Shown here: one piece after another, positions 47,359 through 55,729 of the stretch
Position numbering within the stretch: position 1 is the stretch's first letter
Layout of the letters: every line of letters starts with the position of its first letter
NCBI GenBank assembly: GCA_964417875.1
Contig: CAYQJU010000003.1
Location: 1 to 64,000, forward strand
DNA from: ZC4RG30 sp964417875
Lineage (GTDB): Bacteria; Pseudomonadota; Gammaproteobacteria; Steroidobacterales; Steroidobacteraceae
Direction: 5' to 3'
DNA: 64,000 bases
Program-made: the position numbers and the translations under genes
The notes under the pieces: model-generated
What the model was told of the DNA's origin: nothing
Seen by the model: only the letters and a program-made list of their open reading frames with translations
Database searches by the model: none

Positions 47359-48651
47359 ATGAACCGCCATTCCCTGCTGCTGAAGACGGCAATGATGTTC
47401 GCACTGGCCGGAGCAGCCGGTTGTTCGGGTGGAAGCGAAGCGGCCAGCGATGCGGCCGCGGGCACCACCTCGCCGGGCACGCCGGCGTCCACCGCGCTGG
47501 GCGCACCGCTCGAGACGCGCGATCCCAATGGCGTCGACTACGGGCCCGCGTTCGAAGGCCAGACCCGCGCGCCGGGCATCCGCGACAGTGTTGCGCTCGA
47601 GGTGCAGGAAGTGGCCACCGGCCTGAACCTTCCCTGGGCCGTCGAACTGCTGCCCGATGGCCGCTTCCTGGTCACCGAGCGTCCCGGCGCGCTGCGCATC
47701 GTCAGCGCCGACGGCAGGATCTCCGCACCGGTCACCGGACTGCCCGAACTGTTCACGCAGGGGCAGGGCGGCCTGCTCGATGTGGCGCTCGATCCGGACT
47801 TCGCCACCAATCGCACCATCTATTTCAGCTACGCCGAGCCGCGCCAGGGGGGCAATGGCACCGCGCTGGCAAAGGCCGTGCTGAATGAATCCGGCGGCAA
47901 TGCCTCGCTGGGAAGTCTCGAGGTCATCTTCCGCCAGATGCCCACCTACGACTCGGCACTGCACTTCGGCTCGCGCATCGCGTTTGCGCCCGATGGCAAA
48001 TTGTTCCTGGCGCTGGGCGAGCGCTCCGATGTCGAGAGCCGCGTGCAGTCGCAGGACCTGAACAGCCACTTCGGCAAGATCGTGCGCCTGAATCCGGATG
48101 GCTCGGTTCCCGAGGACAACCCCTTCGTCGACCAGCAGGGCGCGAAGCCGGAGATCTGGTCCTATGGCCATCGCAACATCCAGGCGGCGACCATCGACCG
48201 CGCCACCGGCACGCTGTGGGAAGTGGAGCACGGCCCGCGCGGTGGCGATGAGCTGAACCGTCCGGAGCCGGGCAAGAACTACGGCTGGCCGGTGATCAGC
48301 TACGGCATCGAATACCGCGGTCCGAAGGTCGGCGAGGGCATCACGCAGCGTCCCGGCATGGAGCAGCCGCTCTATTACTGGGATCCGGTAATCGCCCCCT
48401 CCGGCATGATCGTCTATCGCGGCAGCCTGTTCCCCGGCTGGGATGGCAGCATCCTGGTAGGCGCACTGGGCGGCATGAAGCTCGTGCGGCTGCAGATGGA
48501 CGGGGACCGCGTGGTCGGCGAGGAGTGGTTGCTCACTGATCGCCGCGCCCGCATCCGCGATGTGCAGCAGGGACCGCAGGGCGAGATCTACGTGCTCACC
48601 GAAGAAGGCCAGAATTCGAAGCTGCTGAGGCTGACACCCGCTGCGGGCTGA
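47359..48651 (+). CDS. PQQ-dependent glucose/sorbosone dehydrogenase family lipoprotein
   Basis: 430 residues from the ATG at 47359, with AAGGAGAG upstream. A signal ends in a lipobox (ALAGAAGC), so the protein is lipid-anchored. The beta-propeller shows LNLPWAVELLPDGRFLVTER, GQGGLLDVALDPDF, LHFGSRIAFAPDGKLFLALG, EIWSYGHRNIQ and EHGPRGGDELNRPEPGKNYG, the standard blocks of soluble glucose dehydrogenase relatives (PF07995). Many relatives oxidise aldoses with PQQ; the substrate is not known here. A broken relative lies at 62464-63546. Confidence 0.9.
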   Translation: MNRHSLLLKTAMMFALAGAAGCSGGSEAASDAAAGTTSPGTPASTALGAPLETRDPNGVDYGPAFEGQTRAPGIRDSVALEVQEVATGLNLPWAVELLPDGRFLVTERPGALRIVSADGRISAPVTGLPELFTQGQGGLLDVALDPDFATNRTIYFSYAEPRQGGNGTALAKAVLNESGGNASLGSLEVIFRQMPTYDSALHFGSRIAFAPDGKLFLALGERSDVESRVQSQDLNSHFGKIVRLNPDGSVPEDNPFVDQQGAKPEIWSYGHRNIQAATIDRATGTLWEVEHGPRGGDELNRPEPGKNYGWPVISYGIEYRGPKVGEGITQRPGMEQPLYYWDPVIAPSGMIVYRGSLFPGWDGSILVGALGGMKLVRLQMDGDRVVGEEWLLTDRRARIRDVQQGPQGEIYVLTEEGQNSKLLRLTPAAG

Positions 48652-48699
48652 GCATTGCCGCTATCATCGCGCCCTGGTTCATCCAGCAGGAGATCGCAG

Positions 48700-49131
48700 A
48701 TGGCGGCATCGAAGCCCAGGCCCGTACTCGTTCCCGTCGATGGTTCGCCCGGGTCACTGCGCGCATTGGCGCTGGCGCTGCAGCGGGTGCAGGAGCGCGG
48801 CGCAGGCCAGGTAATCGCGCTGAATGCGCAGCCACCGATGCCGCCCAGCCGTTTCGCCCCGGCCGCCGACATCCGTGCGCACCACGAGCGCATGGCGCGC
48901 GAGGTGTTCACCAAGGTGGAGCGCCTCGCGAAGCGCCATGAGGCGCCGCTGACGCAGCGCCTGGTGGTGGGCCTGCCTGCCGAAGTGATCCTGCGCGAGG
49001 CCGAACGCACCCGCGCCGGCGAGATCATCATGGGCACCCGTGGCCGGGGCAACCTCGGCGGACTGCTGCTGGGCTCGGTGGCGACGAAGGTGGTGCAGCT
49101 GTCGAAGGTGCCCGTCACGCTGGTGAAATAG
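48700..49131 (+). CDS. Universal stress protein (UspA family)
   Basis: 143 residues from the ATG at 48700. The Usp fold starts with VLVPVDGSPGSLRALALALQ and ends with the ATP-binding signature GTRGRGNLGGLLLGSVATKV, then VPVTLVK. This G-x2-G-x9-G pattern marks the nucleotide-binding type. It lies 48 bp after the dehydrogenase gene and 7 bp before the next gene. Confidence 0.92.
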   Translation: MAASKPRPVLVPVDGSPGSLRALALALQRVQERGAGQVIALNAQPPMPPSRFAPAADIRAHHERMAREVFTKVERLAKRHEAPLTQRLVVGLPAEVILREAERTRAGEIIMGTRGRGNLGGLLLGSVATKVVQLSKVPVTLVK

Positions 49132-49138
49132 CCGCGCC

Positions 49139-49861
49139 GTGCAGACGGGGCAGCCACCGGCACCGCCGCCGCCACCGGCATTGCGGACATCGCGGCCGGC
49201 GCGGGGCCGCGCCGCTCGCATCCACCGCCTGATCGTGCTGTTCGTCACCACGGTGATGAGCATCGACCTGGTGGTGCTGTTGCTCGAGGGGCACTGGATG
49301 AGCGCCTTCCTGGTGCTCACCATCATGGCGGTGATCCTGGCGCCGACGCTGTTCCATCGCCGGCTGCCGGTGCGCATTCCGGCCGAGTTCCTGGCCGCGG
49401 CGCTGGTGTTCTCGTTTGCCGCGCTGTTCCTTGGCGAGGTGCGCGACTACTACCGGCGCGTGTGGTGGTGGGACATCGCGCTGCACGGCACCTCCGGCCT
49501 GCTGCTGGGCATCCTCGGCTTCCTGCTGGTCTATGTGCTGAACGAGAACCGCCGCGTCGCCTTGCACCTGCGGCCGCGCTTCATGGCGCTGTTCGCGTTC
49601 CTGTTCGCGCTGTCGGTGGGCGCGCTGTGGGAGATCTTCGAGTTCGCGATGGACCAGCTTGCCGGCACGCAGATGCAGAAGCCGATGCTGGGCGATCCCT
49701 CCGGGCTCACCGACACCATGTGGGACCTGATCGTCGATGCCATCGGTGCCGGCAGCGTCAGCATCCTGGGATGGTGGTACATGAGGCGTGGCAAGCCCTC
49801 GTTCTTCGAACACTCGATCGTCAGGTTCCTCGACAGCAATCCCTGGCTGTTCCGGCGCTGA
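49139..49861 (+). CDS. DUF2238/YjdF-like inner membrane protein
   Basis: 240 residues from a GTG. A proline-rich start is followed by six or so hydrophobic segments. Family motifs are DIALHGTSGLLLG, GALWEIFEFAMDQ and DTMWDLIVDAIGA, i.e. conserved His, Glu and Asp residues in the membrane part as in YjdF (DUF2238) proteins of unknown function. The C-terminus ends DSNPWLFRR. It follows the stress-protein gene by 7 bp and converges with dacB. Confidence 0.75.
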   Translation: MQTGQPPAPPPPPALRTSRPARGRAARIHRLIVLFVTTVMSIDLVVLLLEGHWMSAFLVLTIMAVILAPTLFHRRLPVRIPAEFLAAALVFSFAALFLGEVRDYYRRVWWWDIALHGTSGLLLGILGFLLVYVLNENRRVALHLRPRFMALFAFLFALSVGALWEIFEFAMDQLAGTQMQKPMLGDPSGLTDTMWDLIVDAIGAGSVSILGWWYMRRGKPSFFEHSIVRFLDSNPWLFRR

Positions 49862-49892
49862 CGCGGGCCGCACGGCGGTCGTGCGCGGCGTA

Positions 49893-51389
49893 TCAATGCT
49901 GCGCGAGGATGACTTCCAGGTCGGCGCGCGCAGCGGCGAGGGCGGTGTCACGCGCGACCTGCGGCAGGCGGCCGCTGCCATTCACGATCACGGCGAAGGC
50001 CATGAAGCCGCCGGATTGCTTGCGCAGGTAGCCGGCGATTCCATAGACCGATACCGGCTGTGTCAGCGAACCGGTTTTCAGCGCGACGCGATCCAGCCAT
50101 GCCGGACTGCCGCGCTGCAGGTAGGTGAACGAGGCATCGCGCGGCACGACGAAGGTGCCATAGAAGGCCGGGAAGCGCCTCGCATCGCGGTATCCCTCGC
50201 GCAGCACGCCCACCAGGTCCTGCGCGCTGATGCGGCTTGCGGGCGTCAGTCCGCTGCCGCTTTCGAGCACCAGCGAATCCTGCGCGTCGTTGGCGCCGCC
50301 ACGCCGTACCAGGGCCACCAGTTCGCCGGAGGCATCGGCCAGCGAGGCCGGCGCCGCGCCGCGCACTTGCAGCGCCAGGTTCATCGTCAGCACGTCGGCG
50401 ATGTAGTTGTTCGACCAGCGCATCATGCGGCCGACCTGCTCCTGCAGCGGGATGCTCTCCACCTTTGCCACCGGCCACGCATCCTGCCCGGTGGCGCGCA
50501 ATGTCGTTTCCACTCCGCCGTTCACGATGACGCCGGCCTGGCCCAGGATGGATCGCAGCAGCAGCCCGGTGCCGGCCGGCGGATCGGACATCGCCCGATG
50601 AACCATGCGCTCGCTGCCCGGCGCGATGCTGCCGCTGACGGCGATGCGGTCGCCGTCATCGCCAGTGCTGCGCTCCACGGTCAGCGCCGGTCCGCCATTG
50701 CGCACCTGCACGCTGCCGCTGAGCGGAATCGCCAGCGGACCGCTGGCGCAGCCTGCGACCTGCGCGCGCGTGGCGCCCGCCGGCGCGCGCACCATCACGC
50801 ACCAGCTGCCATAGTTCACGCCGATGGCGCTTGGCGCGGCGTTGTAGGCGCGCGAGCTGCGGCGCAGTCCCGTGCAGCGGTCCACGGTGTCGCAGCGCAG
50901 GTCGCCGAAGGGCGCGCGTTCCACCAGCACCCGGCCGCCGATGCGCGTGATGCCGTGGCTGCGCACCTGCGCCACCAGCGCCCACAACGTGGTTTCATCC
51001 AGCGTGGCATCACCGCCGCCGCGGAGCACCAGGTCGCCCTCGAGCACGCCATTAACGGGTGCGCGCGGGGCGCGCAGTTCAGTGACGAAGGTGTGGTCGG
51101 GCGGCCAGGCTTGCAGCGCGCCGGCCGCGATGACGATCTTGCTCAGCGAGGCCGGCGTCAGGCGCTGCGTGGCGCCCAGCTGCGCGATGGGCTGGTCGGT
51201 TTCCAGGTCATGGACGACGGCGCTGACCTCGGCGCCCTGGCGCGCCAGGCGCGCAAGGTTGGCCATCGGGATGGTCGTCGCCGCGGTACGGGCGACCGGT
51301 GCCGGCGGGGCGCCCGGCCGCTCCTGGCCGGTCGCAGTCCAGGCGACCAGCAGCGCGCAGCTCAGCAGCAGCCGTTGATGCAGCTCCAC
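49893..51389 (-). CDS. dacB: D-alanyl-D-alanine carboxypeptidase/endopeptidase (PBP4, S13 family)
   Basis: 498 residues, with a signal peptide (RLLLSCALLVAWTATGQ). The penicillin-binding motifs are SxxK in TPASLSKIVIAAG, SxN in MRWSNNYIADVL and KTG in ALKTGSLTQPVS. The large insertion between the first two motifs, with DLVLRGGGDATLDE, is typical of S13 enzymes. It trims or cleaves peptidoglycan peptides in the periplasm. The 5' end overlaps ybdD by 28 bp on the same strand. Confidence 0.93.
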   Translation of the reverse strand: MELHQRLLLSCALLVAWTATGQERPGAPPAPVARTAATTIPMANLARLARQGAEVSAVVHDLETDQPIAQLGATQRLTPASLSKIVIAAGALQAWPPDHTFVTELRAPRAPVNGVLEGDLVLRGGGDATLDETTLWALVAQVRSHGITRIGGRVLVERAPFGDLRCDTVDRCTGLRRSSRAYNAAPSAIGVNYGSWCVMVRAPAGATRAQVAGCASGPLAIPLSGSVQVRNGGPALTVERSTGDDGDRIAVSGSIAPGSERMVHRAMSDPPAGTGLLLRSILGQAGVIVNGGVETTLRATGQDAWPVAKVESIPLQEQVGRMMRWSNNYIADVLTMNLALQVRGAAPASLADASGELVALVRRGGANDAQDSLVLESGSGLTPASRISAQDLVGVLREGYRDARRFPAFYGTFVVPRDASFTYLQRGSPAWLDRVALKTGSLTQPVSVYGIAGYLRKQSGGFMAFAVIVNGSGRLPQVARDTALAAARADLEVILAQH

Positions 51390-51565
51390 TTCTGTTCCAT
51401 TTGCGCGCGGAAGAACTCGCGTTCGCCCATCGGTGGTGTGTCCGGTTCGTTGGTGCGCATGTGGGCGAGGTACTTCTCGTAGGCGTCATCTCCGGTCACG
51501 CCGCGCAGCAACGACAGTCCCGATGACAGGAACTGGCGGACCGGATTGCTGCGCGGCGCGGCCAT
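51362..51565 (-). CDS. ybdD: YbdD/YjiX family small protein
   Basis: 67 residues. Conserved parts are GDDAYEKYLAHM and REFFRAQMEQKW, with a cysteine-containing end (SCINGCC). This DUF466 family always accompanies CstA/BtsT-type pyruvate transporters; in E. coli YbdD and YjiX are needed for full transport. It lies 15 bp after cstA and overlaps dacB. Confidence 0.93.
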   Translation of the reverse strand: MAAPRSNPVRQFLSSGLSLLRGVTGDDAYEKYLAHMRTNEPDTPPMGEREFFRAQMEQKWSCINGCC

Positions 51566-51580
51566 GGGTTGCGTGGCGCC

Positions 51581-53647
51581 TCAGTGCGAACGCGGCAGTG
51601 CCGAGGCGTCCAGCTGCGTGGCCAGATATGGCGTCTCGGAGCTGGGCGGAACCGGCTTGCCGGCCAGGAAGCGCGCGCTGATGCGCACCATCTCGATGAT
51701 CACCACCCACATGATGATCAGGAACAGCACGGTCAGCCAGCCATCCAGCCGCTGGTTGAAGATCAGCGTCGGGGCCACTGCGGCACGGTCGGCGGCCAGT
51801 TCGCCGTTGAGCAGCTGCATCGACAGCGCATCGGCACCGGCGAAGAAGCCCAGCTTCGGATCGGTGCTGAATATCTTCTGGAAGGCCGCCACCGTGGTGA
51901 CGATCGCGATCCACACCAGCGGCAATGCGGTCACCCAGACATAGCGCAGTTTGCCGGTCTTGATCAGCAGGCCACAGGCCACCGACAGCGCGATGGCCGC
52001 CAGCATCTGGTTGGCGATGCCGAACAGCGGCCAGAGGATGTTGATGCCGCCATTCGGATCGATGACGCCCACATAGAGGAAGTAGCCCCAGGCGGCGACG
52101 ATCAGCGACGAGGAGATCAGCACCGAGGGATACCAGGACGTGCGGCCCAGCGGCTCGTAGATCTGGCCCAGGGTGTCCTGCAGCAGGAAGCGCGCGGCGC
52201 GGGTGCCGGCATCCACCGTGGTCAGGATGAAGATGGCCTCGAACATGATGGCGAAGTGGTACCAGATGGCCACCAGGCCCTGTCCGAAGGCGCTGCTGAA
52301 GATGCTCGCCATGCCCACCGCCAGCGACGGTGCGCCGCCGGTGCGGGCGAACAGCGTGCTCTCGCCCATCGAGGCGGCCAGCGCGTTCATTTCTTCCACG
52401 GTCACCGGGAAGCCCCAGCCACTGATCGTGGCCACCGCCGCCTCCGGCGTGCCGCCGACGGCGCCGAGGCCGGTGTTGATCGCGAAGAACACGCCCGGCT
52501 CCAGCAGCGTTGCGGCGATCACCGCCATGATGCCGACGAATGCCTCGATGGCCATGCTGCCGTAGCCGGCCAGGCGCACATCACGCTCGTTGGCCACCAT
52601 CTTCGGCGTGGTGCCGCTGGACACCAGCGCATGGAAACCCGACAGCGCGCCGCAGGCGATGGTGATGAACACGAATGGGAAGATCTTGCCGGCGAAGATC
52701 GGGCCGGTGCCGTCAACGAACTGCGTCACCGCCGGCATCTTGATGGTGGGAGCAGTGAACACGATCGCCACCGCCAGCAGCACCACCACCGAGATCTTCA
52801 GGAACGTGGAGATGTAGTCGCGCGGCGCCAGCAGCACCCACACCGGCAGGATGGCCGCGATCCAGCCGTAGCCGATCACGAAGCCGGCCAGCGACACCCC
52901 ATCCCAGTTGAACATCGGTCCGAGCGTGCTGTGGTCGCTGATCCAGCCGCCACCGGCCACCGCGAACAGCAGCAGGGCAAGGCCGATCAGCGAGCCTTCC
53001 AGCACCTTGCCGGGTCGCCAGTTGCGCATGTAGAAGCCGACCAGGATGGCGATCGGGATGGTGGCGAACACGGTGAATGTGGCCCACGGGCTGTGCTGCA
53101 TGGCCTTGACCACCACCAGGCCCAGCACCGCGATGATGATGACCACGATGGCCAGCGTGCCCACGGTGGCGGCGATGCCGCCGACGCGCCCGAGCTCATC
53201 GCGCGCCATCTGTCCCAGGCTCTTGCCGTTGCGGCGCGTCGAGAGGAACAGGATGGTCATGTCCTGCACGCAGCCGCCGAGCACGGCGCCCACCAGCAGC
53301 CACAGCGTGCCGGGCAGGTAGCCGAACTGCATGGCCAGTGTCGGGCCGACGAGCGGACCTGCGCCGGCGATGGCCGCGAAGTGGTGGCCGAACAGCACCC
53401 AGCGGTGAGTGGGGATGTAGTCGCGGCCGTTGTTCAGCCGCTCGGCGGGCGTGGCGCGCGTGCGATCAACGACGAACACCTTCGTCTCGATCCACTTCGC
53501 ATAGAAGCGGTAGCCCAGCGCATAGACGCAGATGGCGGCGGTGACGATCCACAGGGAGTTGATCGGCTCGTCCCGTTGCAGCGCGATGCCCGCCATCGCA
53601 AAGCCGCCAATCACTGCCAGCCCGATACCCAACAGCTTTGCGTACAT
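51581..53647 (-). CDS. cstA: CstA-type carbon starvation protein, pyruvate transporter
   Basis: 688 residues with about 16-18 membrane segments. Family motifs include YGYRFYAKWIE-like YALGYRFYAKWIETKV, THRWVLFGHHFAAIAGAGPL, GAVLGGCVQDM, ACGALSGFHALVSSGTTPK and GVIDPNGGINILWPLFGIAN. E. coli CstA and BtsT take up pyruvate in symport with protons. The gene is followed by ybdD, its accessory. It is divergent from the thiamine-diphosphate enzymes at 53870, which makes a role in 2-oxo acid use plausible. Confidence 0.95.
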   Translation of the reverse strand: MYAKLLGIGLAVIGGFAMAGIALQRDEPINSLWIVTAAICVYALGYRFYAKWIETKVFVVDRTRATPAERLNNGRDYIPTHRWVLFGHHFAAIAGAGPLVGPTLAMQFGYLPGTLWLLVGAVLGGCVQDMTILFLSTRRNGKSLGQMARDELGRVGGIAATVGTLAIVVIIIAVLGLVVVKAMQHSPWATFTVFATIPIAILVGFYMRNWRPGKVLEGSLIGLALLLFAVAGGGWISDHSTLGPMFNWDGVSLAGFVIGYGWIAAILPVWVLLAPRDYISTFLKISVVVLLAVAIVFTAPTIKMPAVTQFVDGTGPIFAGKIFPFVFITIACGALSGFHALVSSGTTPKMVANERDVRLAGYGSMAIEAFVGIMAVIAATLLEPGVFFAINTGLGAVGGTPEAAVATISGWGFPVTVEEMNALAASMGESTLFARTGGAPSLAVGMASIFSSAFGQGLVAIWYHFAIMFEAIFILTTVDAGTRAARFLLQDTLGQIYEPLGRTSWYPSVLISSSLIVAAWGYFLYVGVIDPNGGINILWPLFGIANQMLAAIALSVACGLLIKTGKLRYVWVTALPLVWIAIVTTVAAFQKIFSTDPKLGFFAGADALSMQLLNGELAADRAAVAPTLIFNQRLDGWLTVLFLIIMWVVIIEMVRISARFLAGKPVPPSSETPYLATQLDASALPRSH

Positions 53648-53869
53648 TTCTTTTTGTCGCTCCCCGTACGTGACTGGGGCGGGAGTGTCGCAGGATCAGG
53701 ATGGCGCCGCCAACCCCCGCGAGGGCGCGGGTGGGAGTGGCAATCCCACCTTGCCCCATTCGGCAGTCGAACCATCGGGGCCGTGGCGCGTTGTGCATCA
53801 TCGCCGGAAGGGGTATTTATCGGCCTTCCGCCTTAGAATGCGGGCACTCATTACTCCGGGGGTTTCACC
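53648..53869. other. Divergent promoter region between cstA and the first ThDP enzyme
   Basis: 222 bp without a gene. It must serve both cstA and the ThDP-enzyme gene. The motif at 53811-53839 is listed separately. No CRP or cra-type operator was recognised with confidence. Confidence 0.5.
53811..53839 (+). promoter_or_regulatory. Upstream motif of ThDP gene 1, shared with gene 2
   Basis: GGGTATTTAT, then CGGCCTTCCGCC, then TAGAAT. The same arrangement precedes the second copy (55615-55646) as GGGTATTTAT, CGGCTTTTCCGC, AAGTAT. TAGAAT is a plausible -10. A promoter/operator carried along in the duplication is the simplest reading. Confidence 0.5.
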
Positions 53870-55531
53870 ATGCAAGTCGGCCAGATCGTCGCTGAGGTCA
53901 TGAAGCGTGAGGGCGTGAAGGTCCTCCTGACCTACCCGCTCAATTCCCTCACGGAGTTCGCCGCGGCGGCCGACATCCGGCCCATCGTGGTGCGCCAGGA
54001 GCGCGTCGGCGTGCACATGGCCGATGCCATCTCGCGCCTGACTTCCGGCGACGAGGTCGGCGTGTTCGCCTGCCAGGAAGGTCCCGGAATCGAGAATGCC
54101 TTCGGTGCCGTGGCGCAGGCCTGGTCCGAGGGCGTGCCGATGGTGGTGTTCCCCAGCGGCGCCGGCTCCTTCATCAAGCCCTCGTTCAATGCCACGCTGA
54201 ACTTCCAGCACATCACCAAGCATGCCGAGATGGTCACCAGCGCCAGCCAGGTGGTGCCGGCGCTGCGCCGCGCATTCAGCATTGCGCGCAATGGCCGTCC
54301 GGGTCCGGTGCTGGTCGAAATTTCCTCCGGCCTGTGGCGCACCGACGTGCCAGGCGAGCTGGACTACACGCCCGCCCCCCGGGTGCTCTCCGCGCCGAAC
54401 CCGGCCGATGTCGACCGCGCTGCGGCCGAACTGATCGCCGCGAAGAAGCCGCTGATCTACGCCGGCCAGGGCATCCACTATGCCAAGGCATGGGATGAAC
54501 TGAAGGCCGTGGCCGAACTGCTCGAGGCGCCAGTGTGCACCAGTCTCGAGGGCAAGAGCGCCTTCCCCGAGACCCATGCGCTGGCGCTGGGTTCGGGCGG
54601 CCCGACCATGTCGAATGCGGTGTCCACCTGGGTGCGCGAGTCCGATGTGGTGTTCGGCGCCGGCGCCAGCTTCACGGCCACCGGCTTCGGCATCCGCTTC
54701 CCGACGCAGAACAAGGTGTTCGTGCACAACACCAACCACGAATACGACATCAACAAGAACATCCCGGCCAAGCATGCACTGCTGGGCGACTCGAAGCTCG
54801 CGCTTGCCATGCTGCACGAGGCGCTTTCCGACCGCTTGAAGAGGCCGCGCGGCCTGACCAGGCAGGTGCAGGCGGACATCCAGAAGGCCAACGACCCGTG
54901 GATGGCCGAGTGGATGCCGCGCCTGACCAGCGAGTCGAATCCGCTGTCGCCATACCGGGTGATCTGGGACCTGATGCACATCGCCGACGTGGGCAACACC
55001 ATCATCACGCACGATGCGGGCAGCCCGCGCGATGAACTCTCGCCGTTCTGGAAGTCCACCACGCCGCTGTCGTACATCGGCTGGGGCAAGAGCACGCAGC
55101 TGGGCTACGGCCTGGGACTTGCGATGGGTGCAAAGCTGGCGCGTCCGGATGCGCTGTGCATCAACATGTGGGGCGATGCGGCCATCGGCATGACCGGCAT
55201 GGACTTCGAGACCTGCGTCCGCTGCAACATCCCGATCATGTCCATCCTGTTCAACAACTTCTCGATGGCGATGGAGTTCGAGGCGATGGAGCTCTCGCGC
55301 CACAAGTACGGCACCACCGACATCAGCGGCAACTACCACGAGTTCGCGCAGGCCTTCGGCGGCTATTCCGAGCGCATCACCGAGCCGGGCCAGATCGCGC
55401 ATGCACTGGCCAACGGCATCAACGCCACGAAGGAAGGCAAGGCGGTGCTGCTGGAGTTCATCACCACGCAGGACAAGGTCTATTCGCGGCCACTGCGCGG
55501 CGGCTACACCGGCGGTTCCACGGCCAGCTGA
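53870..55531 (+). CDS. Thiamine diphosphate-dependent enzyme, copy 1 (acetolactate synthase/decarboxylase type)
   Basis: 553 residues. The fold has three ThDP-family domains. The catalytic Glu is E44 in VVRQERVGVHMAD. The ThDP/metal motif near residue 435 reads WGDAAIGMTG ... ILFNN, with GDA in place of the usual GDG. The central domain shows PLIYAGQGIHYAKAWDEL. Substrate not known; the family includes acetolactate synthase, benzoylformate decarboxylase and oxalyl-CoA decarboxylase. No FAD-binding start or regulatory subunit is nearby. A tandem paralogue follows. Divergent from cstA, which suggests a 2-oxo acid such as pyruvate. Confidence 0.85.
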   Translation: MQVGQIVAEVMKREGVKVLLTYPLNSLTEFAAAADIRPIVVRQERVGVHMADAISRLTSGDEVGVFACQEGPGIENAFGAVAQAWSEGVPMVVFPSGAGSFIKPSFNATLNFQHITKHAEMVTSASQVVPALRRAFSIARNGRPGPVLVEISSGLWRTDVPGELDYTPAPRVLSAPNPADVDRAAAELIAAKKPLIYAGQGIHYAKAWDELKAVAELLEAPVCTSLEGKSAFPETHALALGSGGPTMSNAVSTWVRESDVVFGAGASFTATGFGIRFPTQNKVFVHNTNHEYDINKNIPAKHALLGDSKLALAMLHEALSDRLKRPRGLTRQVQADIQKANDPWMAEWMPRLTSESNPLSPYRVIWDLMHIADVGNTIITHDAGSPRDELSPFWKSTTPLSYIGWGKSTQLGYGLGLAMGAKLARPDALCINMWGDAAIGMTGMDFETCVRCNIPIMSILFNNFSMAMEFEAMELSRHKYGTTDISGNYHEFAQAFGGYSERITEPGQIAHALANGINATKEGKAVLLEFITTQDKVYSRPLRGGYTGGSTAS

Positions 55532-55541
55532 TTGCCTGCAG

Positions 55542-55564
55542 TGCGGGGTCGCATCGCGGCCCCG
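55542..55564 (+). other. Strong hairpin after ThDP gene 1
   Basis: A 10-bp stem (GCGGGGTCGC/GCGGCCCCGC, one G-T pair) with a 3-base loop, 10 bp after the stop of copy 1. No T-run follows, so it may be a processing or stabilising element rather than a terminator. Confidence 0.45.
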
Positions 55565-55614
55565 CGGCAGATGACCCGCGGTCCCAAAAAGGGTTTGTAT
55601 CCGGGGACATAAAC

Positions 55615-55646
55615 GGGTATTTATGCGCGGCTTTTCCGCAAAGTAT
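55615..55646 (+). promoter_or_regulatory. Upstream motif of ThDP gene 2
   Basis: GGGTATTTAT (55615-55624) followed by CGGCTTTTCCGC and AAGTAT, matching the motif before copy 1. A related GGGTTTGTAT lies 25 bp upstream (55590-55599), so there may be two operator sites here. Confidence 0.45.
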
Positions 55647-55661
55647 CCTCCGTGATACATG

Positions 55662-55689
55662 CCGGATGCAGGCAGTTTCCTGCATCCGG
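55662..55689 (+). promoter_or_regulatory. Inverted repeat in the leader of ThDP gene 2
   Basis: CCGGATGCAGG and CCTGCATCCGG form a perfect 11-bp inverted repeat with a 6-base centre, 40 bp before the ATG. It has no counterpart before copy 1. It could be an operator or an RNA hairpin; no T-run follows, and the TPP riboswitch core is not present. Confidence 0.55.
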
Positions 55690-55729
55690 TGACCGCGGCG
55701 GCATCCTTCCAGACCTCAGGTAGTTGCCC

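Noticed and set aside
55532..55729. TPP riboswitch before the second ThDP enzyme
   Set aside because: The conserved CUGAGA and the paired helper regions of the thi box are not present; the gene uses ThDP rather than making it.
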